64,000 nucleotides of DNA from Pseudopedobacter alpinus (GTDB lineage Bacteria > Bacteroidota > Bacteroidia > Sphingobacteriales > Sphingobacteriaceae), in NCBI RefSeq assembly GCF_042684645.1, contig NZ_JBHULV010000008.1:434001-498000 (forward strand). The letters run 5' to 3'. The number at the start of each line of letters is the position of its first letter. Position 1 is the stretch's first letter. Below are positions 33,811 to 43,294 of the stretch, piece after piece. Under the pieces are notes generated by a model, which worked only from the letters and a program-made list of their open reading frames with translations, searched no databases and was not told the DNA's origin. A program made the translations under genes and the position numbers.

Positions 33811-34240
33811 AAATAATAATTGCTCAGAATAAATATTCAGAGGCTAATATAAATAAATTAATAATCACGGAGGGCGCAGAGTTCACAGAGTTGGACGCAG
33901 ATTTAAAACAGCGATATTACAAATAATATAATATTTTTTACCCCATAGCTCCGTGACCTCCGACGTCTCTGTGGTGAAAATGAAAAGATGGGATTAAAAG
34001 AGTAATAAATAATTAATAAAATATTTTTACCACATAGCTCCGCGACCTCTGGGTCCTCTGTGGTAAAAAAACAAAATATCTGTGGTAAGAAAAAAATATG
34101 GACGAAAACAATTACGAAAACGAAGAAACCTTACACAACGTAACGCCACTTAGCGGTTTATACGAAAATTGGTTTTTAGATTACGCATCTTATGTAATAT
34201 TGGATAGGGCAGTTCCGCATATACATGACGGATTAAAGCA
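33772..34240. repeat. Tandem duplication, left copy (469 bp)
   Basis: Begins in the last 13 codons of the GxxExxY gene, spans the intergenic repeats and ends in codon 47 of a truncated parC start. The second copy follows at a constant offset of 469 bases. Substitutions between the copies are few (visible ones at 34051/34060 in the intergenic part and two in the coding part), so the event is fairly old but not ancient. Confidence 0.9.
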
Positions 34241-34244
34241 TTGA
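34098..34244 (+). pseudogene. Truncated parC start left by duplication
   Basis: 48 codons identical or nearly identical to the first 47 codons of parC, then a TGA created by the duplication joint (DGLKH stop). Residues match MDENNYENEETLHNVTPLSG. It retains the parC upstream region, so it may still be transcribed and translated to a short peptide. Confidence 0.9.
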
Positions 34245-34709
34245 AAGATGGGGTTAAGAGAGTTATAAATGATTATTAAAAATAATAATTGCTCAGAATA
34301 AATATTCAGAGGCTAATATAAATAAATTAATAATCACGGAGGGCGCAGAGTTCACAGAGTTGGACGCAGATTTAAAACAGCGATATTACAAATAATATAA
34401 TATTTTTTACCCCATAGCTCCGTGACCTCCGACGTCTCTGTGGTGAAAATGAAAAGATGGGATTAAAAGAGTAATAAATAATTAATAAAATATTTTTACC
34501 ACATAGCTCCGTGACCTCTGAGTCCTCTGTGGTAAAAAAACAAAATATCTGTGGTAAGAAAAAAATATGGACGAAAACAATTACGAAAACGAAGAAACCT
34601 TACACAACGTAACGCCACTTAGCGGTTTATACGAAAACTGGTTTTTAGATTACGCATCTTATGTAATATTGGATAGGGCAGTTCCGCATATACATGACGG
34701 TTTAAAGCC
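34241..34709. repeat. Tandem duplication, right copy
   Basis: Same 469-bp unit as the left copy. It contains a 39-base non-functional tail of the GxxExxY gene (from 34241), the CACAGAG-type repeats and the true parC start. Within both copies TTTTTACCACA and TGTGGTAAAAA form long complementary ends (about 34026-34069 and 34495-34538) around a CTCCGNGACCTCTG core. Confidence 0.9.
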
Positions 34710-37362
34710 TGTGCAGCGTCGTATTCTCCATTCTCTAAAGGAAATGGATGATGGACGTTTTAACAAAGCGGCTAACGTAATTGGTAACACCATGAAATAT
34801 CACCCACACGGGGATGCTTCTATTGGTGATGCCATGGTGCAAATTGGTCAAAAAAACTTACTGATAGATACCCAAGGAAACTGGGGAGATCCCGTTACCG
34901 GAGATTCTGCTGCAGCACCACGTTATATTGAAGCTCGTTTATCAAAATTTGCGCTAGAAGTTGTTTTCAATCCAGATACCACAGAATGGCAATCAAGTTA
35001 CGACGGTAGAAATAAAGAACCAGTTACCTTACCAGTAAAATTCCCACTTTTATTAGCACAAGGTGCAGAAGGTATTGCAGTAGGTTTAGCTACCAAAGTT
35101 ATGCCTCATAATTTTATAGAATTGATTGATGCTTCAATAGAATTATTAAAAGGCAACAAATCAGATATTATTCCCGATTTTTTAACGGGGGGAATGGCCG
35201 ATTTTTCTAACTACAATGAAGGTCAACGTGGCGGTAAAATTAGAGTTAGAGCCAAAATATCAGAGCTAGATAAAAAGACTTTGGTGATTACTGAAATTCC
35301 TTTTTCTACCACAACTATCGGCTTAATTGATAGTATCATTTCTGCAAATGATAAAGGAAAAATCAAAATCAAAAAAATTGAAGATAATACAGCCAAAAAC
35401 GTAGAAATTGTTGTTCATTTAGCACCCGGTATCTCTCCAGATGTTACCATTGATGCGCTTTATGCATTTACAAGTTGCGAAGTTTCTATTTCTCCAAATA
35501 CCTGCATCATAAAAGGAGATAGACCTCATTTTATGAGTGTAAACGATATTTTAGCAGAAAGTACAGTTTATACCAAGCAGCTATTAAAAAGAGAATTAGA
35601 AATAAAACTTCACGATTTACAAGAGAAAATTTTCTTTAGTTCTTTACTGAAAATATTTATTCAGGAAGGGATGTACAAACATTCCGATTATGAAAATTCA
35701 ACAAATTTTGAAGAAGTTTTAATTGTTTTACACCGATTATTTGAACCTTTTAAACCAAGTTTATACAGAGAGATTGAGCCAGAAGATTTCAAACGATTAA
35801 TTGATAAGCCAATGAGTAGCATCACCCGTTTTGATGTGAAAAAAGCCGACGAGCAAATGGCTAATCTCGAAAAAGAAATTAAAGGCGTTAAACACGATTT
35901 AAGACATTTAACAGATTTTGCAATCGCTTATTTTGAGCGATTGAAAGAAAAATTTGGCAAAGGAAGAGAGCGCAAAACAGAAATTAGAACTTTTGATAGG
36001 GTAGAAGCTTCTCAAGTTGCATTAGCAAATACCAAGTTTTACGTAAACAGAGCCGACGGTTTTGTTGGCACAGGCTTAAAAAAGGATGAATATTTATTTG
36101 ACTGTTCTGATTTAGATGATATTGTTGTTTTTAGAGAGGATGGCGTTTCTGTAGTAACCAAAGTACAAGACAAAACTTTTGTTGGCAAAAATATTTTGCA
36201 TGTTGGCGTATTTAAGAAAAACGACGACCGTACCATTTATAACATGGTTTATAAAGATGGTAAAACCGGAACAGCTTACATTAAACGTTTTGCTTTTGGT
36301 GGCGCAACGCGAGATAAAGATTACGATTTAACAAAGGGCACAAAAGGAAGTAAAGTAATTTATTTTACAGCCAACCCTAATGGTGAGGCAGAAGTTTTAA
36401 ATGTTGCTTTAAAGCCGATGTCGAAACTGAGAAAGCTCTCTTTTGATCAAGATTTTGCTGAAATTGCCATAAAAGGAAGAGCGTCGCAAGGGAATATAAT
36501 GACAAAATATGCCATCAAAAAAATCACTTTAAAATCAAAAGGGGTTTCTACCCTGGCAGGACGTAAAATTTGGTACGACCCTATTGTGAAACGCTTAAAT
36601 GAAAATGGTCACGGTCGTTATTTAGGAGAGTTTCAAGCAGAAGATAAAATTCTTTGTGTTTTTAACGATGGCAGTTACGAGCTTTCTAGTTTCGATTTAA
36701 CAAACCATTTTGATGACAAAATGATTAGGATTGAAAAGCTGGAGCCGGAAAGGGTTTTTGCTTGTATCCATTTAGATGGTAAATCTAAAAACTATTATAT
36801 CAAACGTTTTGTGTTTGAAGATTTAGCCATTGGGAAAAGAAGTGGTTTTATAAGTGAAGAGCCAGGTTCTAAAATGGTTTTATTAAGCAAAGCTGACCAT
36901 CCAATTGTTAAAATTGAGTCGCTTAAAGGGAAATCTCAATTTTTTGATGAGCAGGAAATAGATTTATCTGAAGCTATTGAAGTAAAAGGTATAAAAGCGC
37001 AAGGCAATAAATTAAGTCCTAATGATGTGCAAAAAGTAGAACTAATTTCAGAAAACAATGATGTGGAAGAAGAGGAAGATGCTGTAGAAATTGACGAACA
37101 CAAAGAAGATGATGATAATAACGGTAGCGTAGAAGATCAAGAAGAGCTAAATGAGGCAGTTGAGAAACCAGTTTTTAAAGCTAAACTTTCAGAAACCATA
37201 GAAGAAACTAAACCAAAAGAAGAAGTTGAAAATCCGCCTAAAGAAGAGGATAAAAAACCAACTTTTACATCAACACCAAAACCGGTTAAGAAGATAGATT
37301 TCGAAATTACCAATCCAGATGATATTAAGCTGGATGATAAAGGGCAATTGGGTTTGTTTTAA
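34567..37362 (+). CDS. parC: DNA topoisomerase IV subunit A (type IIA)
   Basis: A 931-residue GyrA/ParC family subunit. The winged-helix region has QRRILHSLKEMDDGRFNKAA, then YHPHGDASIGDAMVQ; the catalytic tyrosine is in AAPRYIEARLSKFALE. A beta-propeller-like C-terminal domain spans about 500-800, and the last 100 residues are an acidic, low-complexity tail rich in Glu, Asp, Lys and Pro. It pairs with ParE upstream. The start lies in the right copy of a tandem duplication. Confidence 0.93.
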   Translation: MDENNYENEETLHNVTPLSGLYENWFLDYASYVILDRAVPHIHDGLKPVQRRILHSLKEMDDGRFNKAANVIGNTMKYHPHGDASIGDAMVQIGQKNLLIDTQGNWGDPVTGDSAAAPRYIEARLSKFALEVVFNPDTTEWQSSYDGRNKEPVTLPVKFPLLLAQGAEGIAVGLATKVMPHNFIELIDASIELLKGNKSDIIPDFLTGGMADFSNYNEGQRGGKIRVRAKISELDKKTLVITEIPFSTTTIGLIDSIISANDKGKIKIKKIEDNTAKNVEIVVHLAPGISPDVTIDALYAFTSCEVSISPNTCIIKGDRPHFMSVNDILAESTVYTKQLLKRELEIKLHDLQEKIFFSSLLKIFIQEGMYKHSDYENSTNFEEVLIVLHRLFEPFKPSLYREIEPEDFKRLIDKPMSSITRFDVKKADEQMANLEKEIKGVKHDLRHLTDFAIAYFERLKEKFGKGRERKTEIRTFDRVEASQVALANTKFYVNRADGFVGTGLKKDEYLFDCSDLDDIVVFREDGVSVVTKVQDKTFVGKNILHVGVFKKNDDRTIYNMVYKDGKTGTAYIKRFAFGGATRDKDYDLTKGTKGSKVIYFTANPNGEAEVLNVALKPMSKLRKLSFDQDFAEIAIKGRASQGNIMTKYAIKKITLKSKGVSTLAGRKIWYDPIVKRLNENGHGRYLGEFQAEDKILCVFNDGSYELSSFDLTNHFDDKMIRIEKLEPERVFACIHLDGKSKNYYIKRFVFEDLAIGKRSGFISEEPGSKMVLLSKADHPIVKIESLKGKSQFFDEQEIDLSEAIEVKGIKAQGNKLSPNDVQKVELISENNDVEEEEDAVEIDEHKEDDDNNGSVEDQEELNEAVEKPVFKAKLSETIEETKPKEEVENPPKEEDKKPTFTSTPKPVKKIDFEITNPDDIKLDDKGQLGLF

Positions 37363-37451
37363 TAAAACGTAATATTATTTAAATACAAACCCAACCTTTA
37401 GATTTTCTTTTAAAATCTAAATTAATCTCAAACATTACTTCCCACGTTAAA

Positions 37452-37503
37452 AGAAGCCATATAAATTTTTTTTAAATAATATTTATATAGCTTCTTTTTT
37501 TTG
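37452..37503 (+). terminator. parC terminator
   Basis: GAAGC-C-ATATAAAT and ATTTATAT-A-GCTTC pair with one mismatch, followed by T8. The remaining part of the 306-base gap 37363-37668 is AT-rich, with a 9-base inverted repeat and the direct repeats listed next. Confidence 0.8.
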
Positions 37504-37553
37504 ATTTCTCTGTATATTAAATTTTAATAGTCAGTTTTTGCAAAACAAAACGA

Positions 37554-37586
37554 ACAATAAACTAGGTATATATGTTCGTTTATTGT
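37554..37586. promoter_or_regulatory. Inverted repeat before the two-component operon
   Basis: ACAATAAAC (37554-37562) and GTTTATTGT (37578-37586) are exact complements, 15 bases apart. It is 80 bases upstream of the response regulator gene and may be an operator. No direct evidence. Confidence 0.4.
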
Positions 37587-37619
37587 AAAAATATAATTAT
37601 CAATCAAAATATAGCTATT

Positions 37620-37637
37620 TTCTAATTTCATTCTAAT
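37620..37637 (+). promoter_or_regulatory. TTCTAAT direct repeats before the response regulator
   Basis: TTCTAAT at 37620-37626 and 37631-37637, with starts 11 bases apart, the geometry of OmpR/PhoB boxes. The same word with the same spacing stands before the stress-protein gene (39724-39761). Confidence 0.5.
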
Positions 37638-37668
37638 GTTTGAATGCCATTTTTACTATTTATAAAAT

Positions 37669-38358
37669 ATGAATATTTTAATTGTTGAAGATGAGTTTGA
37701 TGTTTTGAAAGTTTTGAAAAAAGCTATTGAACAGGAAGGTTATACCGTAAGTATGGCTATGGATGGTGATACGGGCTTAAAAATGGCTAAGCAGCATAAA
37801 TTTGATTTATTAATTTTAGATATTATGCTTCCTGAGAAAAATGGAATAGAAGTTTGTAGAAATTTAAGAGCAAATAATATATGTACACCTATTTTAATGC
37901 TTACTGCTTTAGATTCTACAGAAAACATTGTAACAGGTTTAGATGCAGGAGCTGATGATTATTTGGCAAAACCTTTTAAAATAGTAGAACTGCAGGCAAG
38001 AGTTAAAGCTTTACTAAGAAGAAGACCTAATGATAACATCAAAAAAAGTGAGATATTAAAATTTGGAGATTTAGAAGTAGATAATGAAGCTAAAAGTGTT
38101 AAAAGGGCTGGGCAAAGCATTAATTTAACGGCAACAGAATATAGATTATTATCATATTTCATTAAAAACAGACGTCGCGTTTTAAGCCGTATGGATATTT
38201 TAGAGAATGTTTGGGATGTTAATTATGATATGGGAACCAACGTTGTTGATGTTTATGTTAACTATTTGAGAAAAAAAATAGATAAAAATACTTCAAATAA
38301 ACTAATACATACAAAAGTGGGTATGGGTTACTATTTTAACGATGAACATGCGGTTTAG
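37669..38358 (+). CDS. OmpR/PhoB-family response regulator
   Basis: A 229-residue regulator. The receiver domain has the acidic pair near residue 9, the phospho-acceptor D51 in LLILDIMLPEKNG, T/S near 83 and K in LAKPFKIVELQARV. The C-terminal winged helix (about 130-229) is of the Trans_reg_C type, with LTATEYRLLSYF and the recognition helix VVDVYVNYLRKKID. It overlaps the kinase gene by 17 bases. The two are transcribed together. Confidence 0.93.
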   Translation: MNILIVEDEFDVLKVLKKAIEQEGYTVSMAMDGDTGLKMAKQHKFDLLILDIMLPEKNGIEVCRNLRANNICTPILMLTALDSTENIVTGLDAGADDYLAKPFKIVELQARVKALLRRRPNDNIKKSEILKFGDLEVDNEAKSVKRAGQSINLTATEYRLLSYFIKNRRRVLSRMDILENVWDVNYDMGTNVVDVYVNYLRKKIDKNTSNKLIHTKVGMGYYFNDEHAV

Positions 38359-39703
38359 ACAGCGTATAGCTTTAATTTTTACATTGCTAACAGCCTTAAT
38401 TTTTTTAATGATTGGCTTGATGATGTATTTTTTAACAGAAAGCTTAACGCGGCAAGAGTACTATACCCGCTTAAAATTACGCACAGAAGTTACAGCCAAA
38501 GCAAAATTTGAGGTTAATAATAACGATAATAGGGTATATCAAGATTTAAGGACACAACACCTTAAAGTATTGCCAGATGAAAAGGAATATATAATAGAAA
38601 TTACAGATAATGGCAGGCTGTTAACTCAAAGTTTACCTCCAAAACTAATTAAAAGTATTTTTAAAAATAAATATGCCGAATACGTAGAGCAAGGCGTTTA
38701 TTACGTTGGAATTTTATACACTCACCAAAACAAAAATTATATTGTAGCTATTAGCGCTACAGACCCGGTTGGTAAGCAAGATTTAATAAGATTGAGAACT
38801 ATTTTATTGTTTTCTTTTTTAATTACAAGTGTTTTATCATTAATAATAGGGAATTGGTTTTCTAATCAGTTTGTGAAACCAATAACAAACATGATTGCTA
38901 AGGTTCAAAACATTAGTGCATATAATCTTGATTTAAGGTTAGACCCACAAAAAAAGGGAAAAGGCGAATTAGCAGATTTAGCAAAAACATTTAACAACAT
39001 GTTAGACCGTTTAGAAACTGCATTTCAAATTCAAAATAATTTTGTAAGTAATGCATCTCATGAGCTTAGAACTCCTTTAACAGCAATTTTAGGAGTTACA
39101 GAACTTGCACTTTTAAAGCCTAATCAAGAAAATGTAGAGTCGTTAGAAATTATTAATAAACAAGCTTCAAGGTTAAATAATATAATAAACGGTTTATTAA
39201 AACTAGCTCAATCTGGTTACAATTCAAAAAAGCAACTTAATGATAGCATTAGAATAGATGAATTAGTTTTATCAATTTTAGATGATTTAAAATTAACTAA
39301 CCCAGAAAGTAAAATACATTTAGATTTTTCTGATTTACCGGAAAAAGCTGATTATTTGACAATTATGGGTACAGAGCCATTATTAAGATTGGCCATCAAT
39401 AATATTATTCAAAATGCATGTAAATATTCTGATAACCAAATTGTTAATGTAAAACTATTTCTAATTAATGGTAAGATATGTTTAAAAACATCAGATAAAG
39501 GAATTGGAATACCTAAAAAAGATTTGGAACATATTTTTGAATTGTTTTTTAGAGCATCTAATCATGGTGACAGAATGGGTTTTGGCTTAGGTTTACCGCT
39601 TTCTTACCGTATTTTGAAAGTACATCAGGCAACTTTAGAAATTGTATCTGAGGAAAGCAAAGGGACTGATGTTTATGTCTATTTTAATAATTTTTACGCA
39701 TAA
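38342..39703 (+). CDS. Membrane sensor histidine kinase
   Basis: A 453-residue kinase. Transmembrane segments at about 8-30 and 150-172 enclose a periplasmic sensor region of about 120 residues. A HAMP linker follows, then the phospho-acceptor H240 in SNASHELRTPLTAIL, the N box NACKYSD, the G1 box DKGIGIPKK and the G2 box GFGLGLPLSYRI. The stimulus is unknown. It forms a pair with the response regulator encoded just before it. Confidence 0.93.
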   Translation: MNMRFRQRIALIFTLLTALIFLMIGLMMYFLTESLTRQEYYTRLKLRTEVTAKAKFEVNNNDNRVYQDLRTQHLKVLPDEKEYIIEITDNGRLLTQSLPPKLIKSIFKNKYAEYVEQGVYYVGILYTHQNKNYIVAISATDPVGKQDLIRLRTILLFSFLITSVLSLIIGNWFSNQFVKPITNMIAKVQNISAYNLDLRLDPQKKGKGELADLAKTFNNMLDRLETAFQIQNNFVSNASHELRTPLTAILGVTELALLKPNQENVESLEIINKQASRLNNIINGLLKLAQSGYNSKKQLNDSIRIDELVLSILDDLKLTNPESKIHLDFSDLPEKADYLTIMGTEPLLRLAINNIIQNACKYSDNQIVNVKLFLINGKICLKTSDKGIGIPKKDLEHIFELFFRASNHGDRMGFGLGLPLSYRILKVHQATLEIVSEESKGTDVYVYFNNFYA

Positions 39704-39723
39704 GCATTGCGTAAATAAAGAAA

Positions 39724-39761
39724 TTCTAATCTTAATTTAATCTCTTTAACATCATTCTAAT
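39724..39761 (+). promoter_or_regulatory. TTCTAAT repeats before the stress-protein gene
   Basis: TTCTAAT at 39724-39730, ATTTAAT 11 bases on (39735-39741) and TTCTAAT at 39755-39761. This word array is shared with the region before the response regulator, so the stress-protein and bestrophin genes are likely targets of that regulator. Confidence 0.45.
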
Positions 39762-39818
39762 TCTATTGTTATACCATTTTAACGCTTGCCTCTCATCTTT
39801 GATTTAAAATAAAATTAG

Positions 39819-40640
39819 ATGAAAGCCATAAAAAATATTTTAGTTCCAACTAACTTAACATTAAGTTCATTAAATGTAATACAATACGCACTGCATCAAT
39901 TCCAAGGGTATGCTTTTAACATTACTTTGTTAAACGTTTTGCCTCTGCCCGATTCAATTTCGGATTTATTATTGCTCTCTAGGAAAGAAGATGTAGAAGT
40001 ACCTAATGATTTTAATGCTGCTATAAATAGGCTAATTAATTTATTTCCGATAAGAATAGAAAATATTAATGTGGAGCATCAATATGGCTTATCGGTTTCT
40101 ATTTTGAACCAAATAATAGAACATAAAAAAATTGACCTTATACTTTTTAGTAAACCCTCATTTACTTTTAACTCAAATCAAAAAGGTGAAGTTTGGAAGA
40201 TACTTGATGAAAGTGAGCACCCCGTAGTTTATATTCCTGAAATCATCACCAACAAAACGCCAAGAAAAATAAGTTTTGTTTTAGACGAAAATGCAAGTAA
40301 TGTGGAGCTTTTAGAAGAGATGTTACAGCAATTGCACATTGATTTACAAACTGAAGTAAAATTAGTGAGTGCGGCACCAATAGATAAAGCGGTTAATATC
40401 ATATCTAAATTTAAAAATTGTACAAAAGGAGGTAAGCTTTACGGAAAGTATAAGTTTTCTTTACACTTTTTACAAGGCGAAAGCTATGAAGAATCTATCG
40501 TAGATTTTACCCAGCAATACGATGTTGATATGGTGTTTTTATTAAAGAAGAAGAATTTTTTGAAGAAATACAGTATTAATAAACACATCCTTCATCAAAC
40601 ATTAGAAAAATCAAAAGTTCCTTTATTCACAATAGGTTAG
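39819..40640 (+). CDS. Universal stress protein, tandem UspA type
   Basis: A 273-residue protein with two UspA-like halves. The first begins MKAIKNILVPTNLTLSSLNV and the second ends near KVPLFTIG. The ATP-binding Gly-rich motif (G-x2-G-x9-G-S/T) is not recognisable in either half, so nucleotide binding is doubtful. It is cotranscribed with the bestrophin gene (14-base gap) and follows the two-component genes. Confidence 0.8.
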   Translation: MKAIKNILVPTNLTLSSLNVIQYALHQFQGYAFNITLLNVLPLPDSISDLLLLSRKEDVEVPNDFNAAINRLINLFPIRIENINVEHQYGLSVSILNQIIEHKKIDLILFSKPSFTFNSNQKGEVWKILDESEHPVVYIPEIITNKTPRKISFVLDENASNVELLEEMLQQLHIDLQTEVKLVSAAPIDKAVNIISKFKNCTKGGKLYGKYKFSLHFLQGESYEESIVDFTQQYDVDMVFLLKKKNFLKKYSINKHILHQTLEKSKVPLFTIG

Positions 40641-40654
40641 TATAATGTATATTT

Positions 40655-41563
40655 ATGTTACTAAAAAATAATATTCCAGTAAGCTATGTTTTTGGGAAAA
40701 TAAAATTCGAATTATTATTTGTTGCGCTTTACGCTTCATCAATAAGTATTATTCATGATAATTATGATTTACAGATAGGCATTCCTATTGCTGTACCTAT
40801 GATTGTTGGTACGGCTATATCTTTACTTTTAGGGTTTAGATCAAACCAAGCTTACGATAGATGGTGGGAGGCTCGTATCATTTGGGGTGCAATAGTGAAT
40901 GATTCAAGAACATTTAGTAGGCAAATTTTAACTTTTATTAAAGATCCAGAGTATTCAGTAGAAATTAATATTTTTCAGGAAAAATGGATAAAAAGGCAAA
41001 TGGGTTGGAATTATTGCTTAGGGCAATCCTTAAGAGACAAAGACCCAGATGAAGGATTAAATAAATACCTCACAAAACATGATATGGTTTTCATCAATCA
41101 TCATGATAATAAGCCAAATGCCCTATTACAATTACATGCTTTAGATTTAAAGTATGCACTAGAAAGAGGTTGGATTAATGAATACCAACAAGTAAAGATG
41201 GATTCTATCATCACCAGATTGTGTGACTCTATGGGTAAATGTGAGCGTATTAAGAAAACTGTTTTCCCCACTACTTATACCATGTATATCCATTTTTCTA
41301 TTTATTTCTTTATGCTGCAATTGCCATTTTGTTTATTACAATATTTTGGGGTTTTCCAAATTCCTTTCACTATTGCCATAGCAGCAGCTTTTTTCTTGAT
41401 TGATAAAATGGCAGTACATTTACAAGATCCTTTTGAAAATAAACCAACAGATACACCTGTAACCAGTATAGCCAGAACGATAGAAGTAAATTTAAGGCAA
41501 ATGTTGGATGATAAAGAAATTCCAGAATATAAAGCATCACAAACTCATTTTTACCAATTGTAA
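40655..41563 (+). CDS. Bestrophin-family (UPF0187) anion channel
   Basis: A 302-residue membrane protein. The N-terminal region has two hydrophobic segments followed by LLGFRSNQAYDRWWEARIIWGAI, a hallmark of bacterial bestrophins (RxNxAYDRWWEGR). Two further segments lie near 205-245, and the C-terminus has ENKPTDTPVTSIARTIE. Bacterial homologues are pentameric ion channels of the inner membrane. A stress-linked role is inferred from its neighbour. Confidence 0.9.
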   Translation: MLLKNNIPVSYVFGKIKFELLFVALYASSISIIHDNYDLQIGIPIAVPMIVGTAISLLLGFRSNQAYDRWWEARIIWGAIVNDSRTFSRQILTFIKDPEYSVEINIFQEKWIKRQMGWNYCLGQSLRDKDPDEGLNKYLTKHDMVFINHHDNKPNALLQLHALDLKYALERGWINEYQQVKMDSIITRLCDSMGKCERIKKTVFPTTYTMYIHFSIYFFMLQLPFCLLQYFGVFQIPFTIAIAAAFFLIDKMAVHLQDPFENKPTDTPVTSIARTIEVNLRQMLDDKEIPEYKASQTHFYQL

Positions 41564-41577
41564 ACAAATGTGGTTTG

Positions 41578-41607
41578 AGCCGGTATTTTATTTTACCGGC
41601 TTTTTTT
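41578..41607 (+). terminator. Terminator after the bestrophin gene
   Basis: AGCCGGTA and TACCGGCT form a strong stem around an eight-base loop, then T7. It ends at the stop codon of the convergent gene. Confidence 0.88.
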
Positions 41608-43255
41608 AATTTTTCACAACATGTTTTAAAATCAATAAGTTCTGCGCATTACCACTTAAGCCACTAATATTGTTCTGATATAAATTAACAGACTCATCGT
41701 AAAATAAAACAACAACAGGCGCCTCATCCATCACAATCTGATCCATTTTTTGATATAATTTAAAACGCTCTAGGTCGTCTCTGTATTTGTATAAACTTTC
41801 GTAAAGTTTATCAAATTCCTTATTATTAAAACTAGTATAATTAGGTCCAATGGGGACAAAGTTTTTAGAGTAAAACATCGATAAATAGATTTCACCATCA
41901 GCATAATCAGCAATCCAGCTACCTCTAAAAAAGTTTACCTGCCTTTTAGCAATTACCTCTCTTAAAGAAGCACTTTGGTTAACTTCAATTATAGATTTTA
42001 TGCCAACATTATTTAATTCGCCCTGTATAAATTCAATTAAATCTTTGTAAGTTGTTGTGGTGCTCAAAGTAATTGTGGGCATACCTTTTCCGTTGGCAAA
42101 GCCAGCTTCTTTTAATAATTGTCTTGCTTTTTCTGGGTCGTAGCTGTAGCCTTTTACAGCAATGGCATTAAAACCAGGCATCCCAGCCGGAATAAAACCA
42201 GCCGTACCCGGTATCCCAATACTATTTCTTAAATATTTAACCAACCGTTCTCTGTTAATGGCATAGCTAATTGCTTGGCGTATTTTTTTGTGTTTTAATG
42301 GAGAGTTTTTAACAATTGCTAAACTGCTATCAACCAATATTCCTAAATACTCGGTATTTAAATACGGACCTTTTCGCAAGTTAAACTTACCAATATATTT
42401 TGGTGTCATTTTTCCGCTTTTGGTTAAAATATCATCTCGGTAGCTGCCATCAATACTATTAAAATAATCAAGTTTTTTTTTAACAAACTCCATAAAAGCA
42501 GTTTGCTTATCTGGGATAAAAGTTGCTTTAACAGCATCTAAATAAGGTAAACGTACGCCTAAGCTATCTTTCTCAAAATAATTTTCGTTTTTTAGAAATA
42601 CCAAAACTTCACCCTCTTTCCAATATTTAAATTTAAACGGACCAGTACCAATTGGGTGAGTTCTAAATTCTTTCCCATATTTTTCGGCAACCTCAAATGG
42701 AATAACAGAACAGTATTGCCCGGTTAACATGGCTAAAAAGGGAGGAAATGCTTTGTTTAATTTTATCACAAAAGTAGAATCGTTTGGAGCCATAAAAGCA
42801 TTACTTCCGCTAACTTTATCATTAAAAATCCAAGCGCCAGAAGAAGCTGTTTTAGGGTCAATAATTCTCGAAAAGCTATACTTAAAATCGCTTGCAATGG
42901 TTTTTCTGCCTTTCCCATTAGCGAATAATTCATCATCATGAAAGTAAACATCATCCCTTAAATGGAAAGTGTAAATACTCCCATCGGCAGATATTTCCCA
43001 ACTTTTAGCCACGCAAGGTTTAATATTTAAGCTATCATCAATTTGTACCAAGCCATTAAAAATTTGGTTGGTCATCCATAAAACATTCTGATTTCGGGCA
43101 AAAGCAGGATCTAAAGAAGTTAAGCCTTGGTCTAAATTTATATGAAATACCTTTTTTTCGTTAAACTTATCCTCAATATTACAAGCACTAAAACCAATTA
43201 CAAAAAATCCAGCAATTAAAAAAAGTATGATACTATTATTAGAAGTAAATCGCAT
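41606..43255 (-). CDS. Peptide-type ABC transporter solute-binding lipoprotein
   Basis: A 549-residue family 5 binding protein with start at 43255 (MRFTSNN), because the earlier in-frame ATG overlaps the divergent gene. A lipobox GFSAC is at the end of the signal peptide. Characteristic segments are GLTSLDPAFARNQ, YTFHLRDDVYFHD, HPIGTGPFKFK and YGMGIL-like SYAINRERLVKYL. No permease or ATPase genes are adjacent. It probably binds oligopeptides. Orphan proteins of this family are frequent in Bacteroidota. Confidence 0.88.
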   Translation of the reverse strand: MRFTSNNSIILFLIAGFFVIGFSACNIEDKFNEKKVFHINLDQGLTSLDPAFARNQNVLWMTNQIFNGLVQIDDSLNIKPCVAKSWEISADGSIYTFHLRDDVYFHDDELFANGKGRKTIASDFKYSFSRIIDPKTASSGAWIFNDKVSGSNAFMAPNDSTFVIKLNKAFPPFLAMLTGQYCSVIPFEVAEKYGKEFRTHPIGTGPFKFKYWKEGEVLVFLKNENYFEKDSLGVRLPYLDAVKATFIPDKQTAFMEFVKKKLDYFNSIDGSYRDDILTKSGKMTPKYIGKFNLRKGPYLNTEYLGILVDSSLAIVKNSPLKHKKIRQAISYAINRERLVKYLRNSIGIPGTAGFIPAGMPGFNAIAVKGYSYDPEKARQLLKEAGFANGKGMPTITLSTTTTYKDLIEFIQGELNNVGIKSIIEVNQSASLREVIAKRQVNFFRGSWIADYADGEIYLSMFYSKNFVPIGPNYTSFNNKEFDKLYESLYKYRDDLERFKLYQKMDQIVMDEAPVVVLFYDESVNLYQNNISGLSGNAQNLLILKHVVKN

Positions 43256-43294
43256 AGAAACAATCAAATTTTTATCTTTGGCAAAATACTCAAA

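Noticed and set aside
33772..34709. Tandem 469-bp unit as a CRISPR or satellite array
   Set aside because: Only two copies with coding sequence inside; no spacers or short regular repeats.
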